This document shows, piece after piece, positions 52,959 through 60,632 of a DNA stretch of 64,000 bases; position 1 is the stretch's first letter; every line of letters begins with the position of its first letter. The translations under genes and the position numbers were made by a program. Location: NCBI RefSeq assembly GCF_900156125.1, contig NZ_FTLX01000001.1, forward strand, positions 310,001-374,000, read 5' to 3'. The notes beneath the pieces are model-generated. The model did not search any database. It had not been told where the DNA came from and saw only the letters and a list, made by a program, of their open reading frames with translations. Origin of the DNA: Domibacillus enclensis. GTDB lineage: Bacteria > Bacillota > Bacilli > Bacillales > Domibacillaceae.

Positions 52959-53444
52959 ATGCATTTACACCGTTATGAGAAATGGTGGCTGACATTTGGC
53001 GTCGGATCACTCGTTGTGTTTCTCGTCGTTATTGGCGTAGGCGCGTTCCACCAGGGACACCAGCCGCCCAGTTCTGTGAAAACCATTAATTATGAGCAAG
53101 TGGACAAAACCGCTCCATTTGATGAGCCAGGCTTGAAAAAAGTAAGCGGCCAGGATTGGGACTACGAGCTTGTAGTCGTTGCATCCGCTTTTTATTACGC
53201 GCCGGTCGAGGCGGAAATTCCAGTTGGCTCCAAAGTGAAAATTATTGCGACAACAAAAGATGTCGTTCACGGCTTTGAAGTAGCCGGCACGAACATTAAC
53301 ATGATGCTTGAACCAGGCTATATTAGCGAATACGTCACGACGCTGGACAAAACAGGTGAGTTTCTTGTGCTGTGCAACGAATATTGCGGCACCGGCCACC
53401 ACACAATGAAATCGATGCTGAAGGTGGTCGAGTCAAATGAATAA
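52959..53444 (+). CDS. cbaA: Cytochrome c oxidase subunit II (ba3 type)
   Basis: This 161-residue protein has one N-terminal membrane helix (about 9-31) and an extracellular cupredoxin domain with the CuA site: His in VVHGFEV (about 110) and CNEYCGTGHHTM (about 140-151) with Cys, Glu, Cys, His and Met ligands. It accepts electrons from cytochrome c. It overlaps the subunit I gene by 8 nt. The 5' leader of about 170 nt has no clear promoter. Confidence 0.94.
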   Translation: MHLHRYEKWWLTFGVGSLVVFLVVIGVGAFHQGHQPPSSVKTINYEQVDKTAPFDEPGLKKVSGQDWDYELVVVASAFYYAPVEAEIPVGSKVKIIATTKDVVHGFEVAGTNINMMLEPGYISEYVTTLDKTGEFLVLCNEYCGTGHHTMKSMLKVVESNE

Positions 53445-55089
53445 TCAATTAATCTCTCGCGTGAACAAACAGGACGCCCGGGTAGCTATGGCCCATATGT
53501 ATGTAGCTTTTTTAGCACTGGCCATCGGCGGCTTAATGGGGCTTTTACAGGTGTTTGTCCGCTCGGGAAAATACGAGCTTCCCGGAAATATTGGCTATTA
53601 CCAGGTATTGACGGTACATGGCGTGATGCTTGGCCTTGTGTTGACAACATTTTTTATTATGGGCTTCCAATACGCAGCTGTTAGCCGAACGGCCGGCGCT
53701 TTTTCAGCGAAGCAGCGAACAAGTGCCTGGATTGGCTTTTGGCTGATGACACTTGGCACGGCGATGGCAGCCGTCATGATTTTATTAAACGAAGCCACTG
53801 TGCTGTATACGTTTTATGCACCGCTTCAGGCGCACTGGATTTTTTATCTCGGGCTGACGTTTGTCGTTGTCGGCAGCTGGCTCGTCGGCTTTGCGCAAGT
53901 ATCCCGCTATGTCCAGTGGCGCAAGGCGCATAAAGGGGAGCCTTCGCCGCTTTTGACTTTTATGGCTGTTGTCAACTCGGTCATGTGGTTTGTGGCGACA
54001 ATTGGCGTCGCATCAGAAGTGCTGCTTCAGCTTTTGCCATGGTCGCTCGGCTTGATTGAACGGGTAGATGTGTTAATTACACGCACTTTGTTCTGGTACT
54101 TCGGCCATGCACTCGTTTATTTCTGGCTGCTGCCTGCTTATATGGCCTGGTATGCGATCGTGCCCAAAATTATTGGCGGCCGCATTTTTTCGGATTCACT
54201 CGCCCGCCTTTCCTTTATGCTGTTTTTGCTGTTCTCGATTCCGGTCGGTTTTCATCACCAGCTGACAGAACCCGGCATTAGCGCTTTTTGGAAATTCCTG
54301 CAGGTCATCTTAACCTTCATGGTCATTATTCCATCTCTTATGACGGCGTTCAGCATGTTTGCCATGTTTGAAATGCGCGGCCGGGAACTGGGCGGCAAAG
54401 GGCTGTTCGGCTGGTTCCGCAAGCTTCCGTGGGGTGACGCACGTTTTCTCGTTCCGTTCATCGGCATGGTCGCTTTTATTCCAGCCGGTGCAGGAGGCAT
54501 TATCAACGCTTCTCACCAAATGAATCAGGTTGTTCACAACACCATTTGGGTCACCGGTCACTTTCATTTAACAGTGGCAACGACAGTGCTGCTGACGTTC
54601 TTCGGCATTGCGTACTGGCTGATCCCGCACTTGACCGGACGGGTTTTAACGCCGCAGATGAACACACTGGCAATTGTTCAGGCCTTTACATGGGCATTCG
54701 GCATGACGATCATGTCCGGAGCGATGCACTGGGTCGGCTTGCTTGGAGCTCCGCGCCGCTCGTCATTTTCCACTTACGGCGATGCCGCACAGGCCATGGA
54801 ATGGATTCCGTATCAAATCGCACAGGCGGTCGGCGGCACGATTTTGTTTTTAGGCATTATTTTAGTCTTGATTATCTTCGCGAACCTTGCCTGGTTTGCG
54901 CCAAAAGGCGACGAAGAATTCCCGGTTGCCGAAGTAGCAGAGCAAGCAGAGAAAACACCGATGGTCCTCGAAAACTGGAAGATTTGGATGACGGTGCTCG
55001 TGGCTCTTATTTTAATTGCGTACACGATTCCGGTCATGGATATAGTAAATGGCGGACCGCTCGGCTCAAAAGGCTTTAAATTGTGGTAG
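53437..55089 (+). CDS. cbaB: Cytochrome c oxidase subunit I (ba3/b(o/a)3 type)
   Basis: This 550-residue haem-copper oxidase subunit has about thirteen helices. Haem/copper ligands are visible: YYQVLTVHGVMLGLVL (low-spin His), YFGHALVYFWLLPAYMAWY (CuB His and Tyr), FHHQLTEPG (CuB His pair) and WVTGHFHLTVATTV (haem His pair). It reduces oxygen and pumps protons with subunits II and IIa. The group resembles the ba3-type oxidases of Thermus and of alkaliphilic/thermophilic bacilli. It ends at a repeat A copy. Confidence 0.95.
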   Translation: MNNQLISRVNKQDARVAMAHMYVAFLALAIGGLMGLLQVFVRSGKYELPGNIGYYQVLTVHGVMLGLVLTTFFIMGFQYAAVSRTAGAFSAKQRTSAWIGFWLMTLGTAMAAVMILLNEATVLYTFYAPLQAHWIFYLGLTFVVVGSWLVGFAQVSRYVQWRKAHKGEPSPLLTFMAVVNSVMWFVATIGVASEVLLQLLPWSLGLIERVDVLITRTLFWYFGHALVYFWLLPAYMAWYAIVPKIIGGRIFSDSLARLSFMLFLLFSIPVGFHHQLTEPGISAFWKFLQVILTFMVIIPSLMTAFSMFAMFEMRGRELGGKGLFGWFRKLPWGDARFLVPFIGMVAFIPAGAGGIINASHQMNQVVHNTIWVTGHFHLTVATTVLLTFFGIAYWLIPHLTGRVLTPQMNTLAIVQAFTWAFGMTIMSGAMHWVGLLGAPRRSSFSTYGDAAQAMEWIPYQIAQAVGGTILFLGIILVLIIFANLAWFAPKGDEEFPVAEVAEQAEKTPMVLENWKIWMTVLVALILIAYTIPVMDIVNGGPLGSKGFKLW

Positions 55090-55148
55090 ATTCTCAATTA
55101 AACTCCCGCAAGTAAATTTTTCCGTTATTGATTTTACAATCTGCTTTT

Positions 55149-55313
55149 CCTCCCACCAGGGCGGCTGGCGCAGGACGAAGACTCGGTAGGGGATCAAGCG
55201 GGTCAGGTGAGATCCACTTTTTGAGCAAAGCGACAAAAGTTAGCTCACCGCCCGCCCCCCGAAAGCGAAGTCCTGTTCGATGCCGCCCGAAGTGTGTTCG
55301 TACAAGCACACTA
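55149..55313 (-). repeat. Repeat A, copy 3
   Basis: The reverse complement resembles repeat A copy 1, with GGCGGGCGGTGAGCTAACTT and AGTGGATCTCACCTG present and scattered differences. Unlike copies 1 and 2 it has no repeat B beside it. It fills most of the gap between cbaB and the methyltransferase gene. Confidence 0.85.
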
Positions 55314-55370
55314 GCTTTACAAAAAAGAAATGACCACCTGGTTTCATTGACAAATTCTGTTTTTTACAGC

Positions 55371-55406
55371 AAAACGACCCGAAGCACAATTGCTTCGGGT
55401 CGTTTT
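55371..55406. terminator. Bidirectional terminator between cbaB and the RlmL-like gene
   Basis: A 15-bp perfect stem (55371-55385 with 55392-55406) with a 6-nt loop is flanked by T-runs on both strands. It can serve the convergent cba and methyltransferase transcripts. Confidence 0.92.
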
Positions 55407-55417
55407 TTCGTTCAGAT

Positions 55418-56548
55418 CTATGCCCGTGGCGGGCGTTTTCCCCAGTATTGATAGTAATCACAGCGGATAAAGCCGTTGAACAGCTTTCTTTTCTTCGTGG
55501 CCGGACGGCCGTATACGTCTTCAAATCCTTCGTGAGACGTCAGCATGTAAATGGACCATGTATCCAATTTTTTGAATGCGTGTCCTAAATCGGCATACAG
55601 CTTTTCCACACCCGGCCGGTCGCTTAGCCGCTCTCCGTATGGCGGGTTGCCGACAATGACGCCGTATTCCTTGTCCGTGTGAAAAGCGGTAGAATCCGCT
55701 GTTTGGAATTGAACAAGGTCCCCAAGCCCAGCTTCAAAAGCATTGGCTTTAGCAATTTGTTCCATTCTCGGATCAATATCCAGCCCCAGAATGTCCAGCG
55801 GCTGATCGTAATTGGCCTGGTCCTCCGCTTCTGTGCGCACATCCTCCCAGATCCGCTCACTCACCCAGTCCCATTGTTCTGAAACAAATTCACGGTTAAA
55901 GCCTGGCGCAATGTTCTGGCCAATAAGGGCCGCTTCAATCGGAATGGTACCGGAGCCGGCAAACGGGTCAACAAACGGCTTATCTGGGTACCAGTTTGTC
56001 AGCTTCACAAGCGCCGCAGCCAGCGTTTCCTTCAGCGGTGCCTCCCCTTGTCCTGTCCGGTAGCCGCGCTTATGCAGACCTGCTCCGCTGGCGTCAATCG
56101 TCAGCGTGACTTTATCCTTTAAAATGGCCACTTCAAGCGGAAAACGGGCGCCTGTTTCTGCAAGCCACGTTTCAACATGATACGCCACTTTTAACCGCTC
56201 CACGATCGCTTTTTTTACGATCGCCTGACAGTCAGACACACTGAACAGCGTGGATTTAACGGACTTTCCCTGAACAGGGAATGATGCATCCTTCGGTAAA
56301 TAGTCTTCCCAGCGGACTGCTTTTGTTTTTTCAAAAAGCTCATCGAACGTTTTTGCGTAAAATTCAGCAACTACTACCTTCACGCGGTCTGCGGTCCGCA
56401 GCCACATATTGCAGCGGGCGATGGCTGTCGCGTCTCCTTCAAAATAAACCTTGCCGTTTTCGGTACGCGGCTCGTACCCAAGGTCTTTTACTTCCTTCGC
56501 TACGATGGCTTCAAGCCCCATCGCAGCGGTTGCAATTAATGTGTACAT
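55418..56548 (-). CDS. ypsC: THUMP-domain RNA methyltransferase (RlmL/YpsC-like)
   Basis: This protein of about 376 residues starts at ATG 56548 (AAGAGGATGG upstream) and has an N-terminal THUMP domain (about 35-160). A Rossmann methyltransferase domain (about 165-375) has FVDPFAGSGTIPIEAAL (SAM motif I) and the catalytic VGNPPYGERL. It methylates a base in 23S rRNA in E. coli RlmL; the Bacillus target is not certain. Its neighbourhood (gpsB, rnpB) matches B. subtilis ypsC. It lies 13 nt after the EAL-protein gene. Confidence 0.93.
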   Translation of the reverse strand: MYTLIATAAMGLEAIVAKEVKDLGYEPRTENGKVYFEGDATAIARCNMWLRTADRVKVVVAEFYAKTFDELFEKTKAVRWEDYLPKDASFPVQGKSVKSTLFSVSDCQAIVKKAIVERLKVAYHVETWLAETGARFPLEVAILKDKVTLTIDASGAGLHKRGYRTGQGEAPLKETLAAALVKLTNWYPDKPFVDPFAGSGTIPIEAALIGQNIAPGFNREFVSEQWDWVSERIWEDVRTEAEDQANYDQPLDILGLDIDPRMEQIAKANAFEAGLGDLVQFQTADSTAFHTDKEYGVIVGNPPYGERLSDRPGVEKLYADLGHAFKKLDTWSIYMLTSHEGFEDVYGRPATKKRKLFNGFIRCDYYQYWGKRPPRA

Positions 56549-56561
56549 ATCCATCCTCTTT

Positions 56562-58247
56562 TCATTTGCTCTCGTCCGGCCATTCCATAAATAAAAAATC
56601 AATGAACGCGGATAAAGGTACCGGTTTGGAGTAGTAATACCCCTGAACGATTTCGCATGATTCTTTCTTCAGCAGTTCAAGCTGCCGCTTGTTTTCAACG
56701 CCTTCCGCCACAACCTTTAAGCGCAGGCGGTGCGCCATCGTAATAATCGCTTCCACGATGGAGGAGTCCTCATCATATTGGTCCATCATCTTGATAAAGC
56801 TGCGGTCAATTTTCAAATAATCTATCGGAAACCGTTTTAAGTAACTAAACGACGAGTAGCCCGTGCCGAAATCGTCAATGGACAGCTTAAAGCCACTCGT
56901 TTTCAGCTGCGTTAATCGCTGAACGGCCATTCGGGCGTCCGGCATGACCGTGCTTTCTGTTAATTCCAGCTCAATGCGCCGGGCCGACATATTTTCTTCA
57001 AACAAAATGGAGCGAAACGACTCAACAAACCGGTCCTGTGAAAATTGAACAGCAGAGACGTTCACAGCAATTGAAAAATCGGCAAAACCGTATTGATCTA
57101 ACGTCGTTAAATCCCGGCATACCTGGTGGAGCACCCATTCGCCAATCGGGATAATGAGACCGGTTTCTTCGGCAATGGGGATAAAAACACTTGGCGGGAC
57201 TTCGCCAAAGTGCTGATTGTTCCAGCGCAGCAGCGCTTCTGCTCCGGCAGCTTTATTTCGCTTTACATCCACTTTCGGCTGATAATGAATGGACAGCTCC
57301 TGTCTTTCAATGGCTTTTCGCAGCTCCATCTCAATTGTCAGCACTTCCTTTGTTTCACGATCCATGTCTTCATGATACACCGAAAAACGATTCCGGCTTT
57401 TTTCTTTTGAATAATACATGGCTTTATCTGCTTTATTGATCAGCGTGTCCACATCAAGGCCATCCTCTGGAAAAAAGCTGATGCCAATGCTCGTCGACAT
57501 GTAAATATCCTGTCCTTCCAGCTGAAAAGGAACCGAAAAAGAATGGATAATGGCTTCTGCCAGCCCGAATGCTTCGCGGGCATGACGAATGTTTGTAAGG
57601 GCAATTGAAAACTCGTCTCCGCCCAGCCGGGCAATGAAATCCTTATTCCCAAGCAGCCGCTTCAGCCGGGTTGACAATTCAACGAGCAGCTGATCACCCG
57701 CTGAATGACCAAACGTATCATTTACTTGCTTAAAGCGGTCTAAATCCAGAAAAAAGACCGCCAGTTTTTGATCAAAACGGATGGATGTTTCGATGATCGA
57801 AGCCAGCCGGTTATGGTAGGCATAGCGGTTTGCGACGCCAGTTAAAGAGTCGTGATGAGCCAGCTTTTTCAGTTCTTCCTCTGCTGTTTTTTGATCCGAT
57901 ATATCGGTAAACACACCAATGTACTGTTCAATTTGTCCCTCGTCACCACTTACAGCGAGAATGGTCAGCCATTCCGCATACAGATCCCCGTTCTTGCGCC
58001 GGTTCCAAATTTCTCCGCTCCATTTTCCGCGCTTCTTAACCTCTGACCACATGAGCGTATAAAAGCGCTCGTCATGAATGCCCGATTGAAGCATATTCGG
58101 TGTTTTTCCGATCGCTTCTGATTCCGTGTATCCTGTGACCACTTGAAAAGCGGGATTCACATACTCAATGATGCCTTTATGGTCTGTGATCATCACACCT
58201 TCACGTATATGGTCGATAATAACATTGCTCGTTTTCTCTTTTTTCAT
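56562..58247 (-). CDS. PAS-GGDEF-EAL cyclic di-GMP enzyme
   Basis: This protein of about 561 residues is cytosolic. A PAS domain (about 5-115: GIIEYVNPAFQVVTGYTESE) leads to a GGDEF domain (about 130-290, GGDEF intact) and an EAL domain (about 300-555) with GAEALLRW, LTES, DDFGTGYSSFSYL and YLKIDRSF. Both c-di-GMP synthesis and breakdown are possible, and the EAL signature is complete. No RxxD I-site is seen. The frame runs 51 codons into rnpB, so I start it at ATG 58247; its ribosome site is weak, since GGGGG lies about 11 nt upstream. B. subtilis has no such gene between ypsC and rnpB to my knowledge. Confidence 0.88.
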   Translation of the reverse strand: MKKEKTSNVIIDHIREGVMITDHKGIIEYVNPAFQVVTGYTESEAIGKTPNMLQSGIHDERFYTLMWSEVKKRGKWSGEIWNRRKNGDLYAEWLTILAVSGDEGQIEQYIGVFTDISDQKTAEEELKKLAHHDSLTGVANRYAYHNRLASIIETSIRFDQKLAVFFLDLDRFKQVNDTFGHSAGDQLLVELSTRLKRLLGNKDFIARLGGDEFSIALTNIRHAREAFGLAEAIIHSFSVPFQLEGQDIYMSTSIGISFFPEDGLDVDTLINKADKAMYYSKEKSRNRFSVYHEDMDRETKEVLTIEMELRKAIERQELSIHYQPKVDVKRNKAAGAEALLRWNNQHFGEVPPSVFIPIAEETGLIIPIGEWVLHQVCRDLTTLDQYGFADFSIAVNVSAVQFSQDRFVESFRSILFEENMSARRIELELTESTVMPDARMAVQRLTQLKTSGFKLSIDDFGTGYSSFSYLKRFPIDYLKIDRSFIKMMDQYDEDSSIVEAIITMAHRLRLKVVAEGVENKRQLELLKKESCEIVQGYYYSKPVPLSAFIDFLFMEWPDESK

Positions 58248-58270
58248 TAAGAGGCCAGCCCCCGTCAAAT

Positions 58271-58300
58271 AGAACAAAAGCTCCCCTATAAAGGAGAGCT
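58271..58300 (-). terminator. Terminator of rnpB
   Basis: AGCTCTCC and GGGGAGCT (58293-58300 with 58279-58286) form a stem followed by TTTTGTTCT on the minus strand. It ends the RNase P RNA transcript before the PAS-GGDEF-EAL gene. Confidence 0.8.
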
Positions 58301-58309
58301 GTACTTGTT

Positions 58310-58726
58310 TAAATGAATACCCTGAATAACGTTCTGTAAGCCATGTTTTGTTCCATCGTACTGCAAGCGACCAGGGTATGGTCTCGTACTCCGGCGGCAA
58401 TCATCTATCTGCAAAGCATACACTTTGCCCTTCCATCCGTTCAGTTCCGTCCGGAAGGTGCCCCTACCAAAATTTGGGTTGCTCACTCACGGGGTTTACC
58501 TCGTTCCACCTTCACCGTTTCCGGCAAAGCTACGTCACTGTGGCACTTTCAAGGTATTCACACCATATCCGAAGACGTAGGTGTTTTCCCTGCCGTCAGC
58601 TAAAAGCTGCCCTGGCTTATGGTTTCGCCAGGCGCGATCACTACAGGCATCTCAGCACTGTGCGAGCATGGACTTTCCTCTGCGAACATAATGCCCGCAG
58701 CGATTACCCGAACGCTATTCATTTTC
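58310..58726 (-). ncRNA. rnpB: RNase P RNA, Bacillus type B
   Basis: The sequence matches B. subtilis rnpB in its invariant parts: GTTCGGGTAATCGCTGC at the 5' end, GAGGAAAGTCCATGCTCGCA, GCTGACGGCAGG, CCTACGTCTTCGGATATGG, GAAAGTGCCACAGTGACG, TGGAACG-GGTAAACCCC and the 3' CAGTACGATGGAACAAAACA with GGCTTACAGAACGTT. The RNA is the catalytic part that cuts the 5' leader from pre-tRNA. Exact ends are estimated. It lies between gpsB and the methyltransferase as in B. subtilis. Confidence 0.97.
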
Positions 58727-58734
58727 CGTTCCTT

Positions 58735-58763
58735 ATTATAAAAGAAATTCAGTCATTTCGCAA
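58735..58763 (-). promoter_or_regulatory. Promoter of rnpB
   Basis: TTGCGA (58758-58763) and TATAAT (58735-58740) on the minus strand with a 17-nt spacer fit a SigA promoter. The expected start is near 58728. Confidence 0.8.
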
Positions 58764-58770
58764 TGAAAAG

Positions 58771-59100
58771 TTATTCATTATGAAGTCTATCACCAAATAC
58801 ATGCTTTTCCAAATTCGACAGTCTCTTTAAAATATCAAAATTAGTCGAACCCGGAGCCGGCTGCTGCTGGCGAATCGGCGCTTCCGGTACTGGCTTGCGG
58901 GATGAAATAGAACTGTTCTCCTTTTTCAGCCGCAAATTTTCCTGCTGCAGTTCTTCAATGGCTTGCTGAAATACATCATAGTCTTTTATGACAAGGTCTA
59001 AAAATTGGTCCACTTCATCGGGATTGTATCCACGCATGGATGTTTTAAATTCTTTTTCAAGAATATCTTTCCCGGTTAATTTAATTTTATCCGATAACAT
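58771..59100 (-). CDS. gpsB: Cell division regulator GpsB
   Basis: This 109-residue protein opens with the DivIVA-like membrane-binding motif: KIKLTGKDILEKEFKTSMRG and NPDEVDQFLDLVIKDYDVF. A coiled coil follows (about 40-65), then a flexible part and a C-terminal trimerisation helix (about 85-109). GpsB coordinates PBP1 between septal and side-wall growth. It lies upstream of rnpB as in B. subtilis. Confidence 0.96.
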   Translation of the reverse strand: MLSDKIKLTGKDILEKEFKTSMRGYNPDEVDQFLDLVIKDYDVFQQAIEELQQENLRLKKENSSISSRKPVPEAPIRQQQPAPGSTNFDILKRLSNLEKHVFGDRLHNE

Positions 59101-59202
59101 TGCCCTGCACCACCTTCATCGAATCCTGTCTGTTTCACTTAATTGTTTCAAAAACAGGGTTATTTGTCAATTAGAAAGCAGGCTCTGACAGGGTTTTCTT
59201 TG

Positions 59203-59310
59203 TTACAAAAAAGCATAGAAACTATCTTTTAAATTTGTCAATACGAATGCAGTTAAGCCGACAAACACGAAAAATAAAAATAAAATCGCACGATACAACC
59301 TGTCATTCAC
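59203..59310 (-). CDS. Possible 35-aa (or 31-aa) membrane micro-protein
   Basis: A minus-strand frame from GTG 59310 (or TTG 59298, behind GGGGTG) to 59203 encodes a single hydrophobic helix (YRAILFLFFVFVGLTAFVL) and a polar tail (TNLKDSFYAFL). There is an in-frame stop just before the GTG. It lies alone in the gap between mrfB and gpsB. Evidence is modest: helix, tail and a plausible ribosome site only. Confidence 0.35.
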   Translation of the reverse strand: MNDRLYRAILFLFFVFVGLTAFVLTNLKDSFYAFL

Positions 59311-59399
59311 CCCATATTTTTAGTCTCTCACTTAAATAACCAGTTACTATTTTACGTGGTTTGCAGAAAAGTTACAACTGTATGACAACTTTTTTCTCG

Positions 59400-60620
59400 T
59401 TATTTCGACAACTTTTTTTCAAGCCGCTGCAAACGGTGCTGCAATGCGTGTTTCAGCGATTCTTTTTCTACGTCTTGCTCGAGTGCCCACCTCGTTTCCT
59501 GTAATGCTTTAGGCAAATCCTTCCACTGGTGCTCGTATACCTTTGCAAGCTCCACTGCCGCATCAATAGACTGCTCCATACCGGACGTTCGGACACGCAA
59601 GAATAATGAAACGGCCTCTTCATATGAACGATTTCTTTTGTGCTGCATCGCAAGCCGGTACGCAGCACCTGAAGCCACAGCCCTTTCCTCGCTTTGAGCG
59701 GATTGCTCAAATGACTGTAGTGCGGCCGCTGTATTGCCGGCTGCTTCAAACCATTTGCCAAGCTCGTAAGAAATCCGGTCGTCGGCATTTCCTCCTTGAC
59801 GCAGCACAAGGCTGCTAATATGCGCATACAGCGTGATCAAGCTTAAAATATCCCGCTCATTATGCTTCATGACCTGCAGTACACCTTCCGGGTCTCCCCG
59901 TTCCACAAAATCAAAGTAAATGATCGGCGCCAGGTGGCCCGGCACATCGTTCACGCGCTCCAGTCCGAGATGTTCTTTTTCAACGTTTACGAGCTTGACC
60001 GATTCCATTGTATGTTTAAACAAGCGGTGGGATGCATGATATAAATCAAAATGGCCAAAGGATGGAAGTGACGGCACTTTATCTCTAACAAAGGTATGAC
60101 GTGACTTCACCTGGGGCCAGTCAAATGATTTTCCATTATATGTTACAAGTGTAGAATAATCAGTTTCCTGCAGAAATTTGGCGTAAAGTGCTGTTTCGTT
60201 GCCTGGAGACGGCAAAAAATATTGCTTCACCGTTACCTGATCTCCCCAAATTCTGGCGGTTCCAAGCAGAAAGATGACGCTGCCTGTTCCACTCAAACCC
60301 GTTGTTTCGATATCGAAAAAAAACAAATCAGACGGCTGAAATCCTTTGGCGGACAACGGATGGTTTCCTTTGAAATCAGACCATTGACGGATGATTTTTT
60401 GCGCATCTTTGAACGTATACTTCCCATGCTCTGTGTCAATATCGTAATGAGTCTCGCGTGTCAGACAGTATTCGTCGTCCAATTCAAATACTTCTGCTCC
60501 TTCCGCTTTCCACACATCCCAATACCGAATGCCCTCTGGCGGTTCTTCTTTTTTAAGTGCTGGCGGCTCTTCGCGCACAATATGCTTTTTCAGCCGCTGC
60601 AATTTTTTGGCCATACTCAT
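59400..60620 (-). CDS. mrfB: MrfB (YprB): RNase H-like exonuclease with TPR-like tail
   Basis: This protein of about 406 residues has a DEDDh-type exonuclease domain (about 95-260: FFFDIETTGLSGTGS, VTYNGKSFDWPQVKSRHTF, MKHNERDILSLITLY) and C-terminal helical repeats (about 285-400). In B. subtilis it works with the helicase MrfA to repair mitomycin C damage outside the Uvr pathway. ATG 60620 follows AAGGAG. It is 12 nt after the mrfA stop, so the two form one operon. Confidence 0.93.
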   Translation of the reverse strand: MSMAKKLQRLKKHIVREEPPALKKEEPPEGIRYWDVWKAEGAEVFELDDEYCLTRETHYDIDTEHGKYTFKDAQKIIRQWSDFKGNHPLSAKGFQPSDLFFFDIETTGLSGTGSVIFLLGTARIWGDQVTVKQYFLPSPGNETALYAKFLQETDYSTLVTYNGKSFDWPQVKSRHTFVRDKVPSLPSFGHFDLYHASHRLFKHTMESVKLVNVEKEHLGLERVNDVPGHLAPIIYFDFVERGDPEGVLQVMKHNERDILSLITLYAHISSLVLRQGGNADDRISYELGKWFEAAGNTAAALQSFEQSAQSEERAVASGAAYRLAMQHKRNRSYEEAVSLFLRVRTSGMEQSIDAAVELAKVYEHQWKDLPKALQETRWALEQDVEKESLKHALQHRLQRLEKKLSK

Positions 60621-60632
60621 TTTCGCCACTCC

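Noticed and set aside
58248-58400. N-terminal extension of the PAS-GGDEF-EAL protein
   Set aside because: These codons lie in the rnpB 3' part and its terminator.
58348-58830. Plus-strand 160-aa ORF across rnpB
   Set aside because: It is antisense to RNase P RNA, whose conserved sequence explains the open frame.
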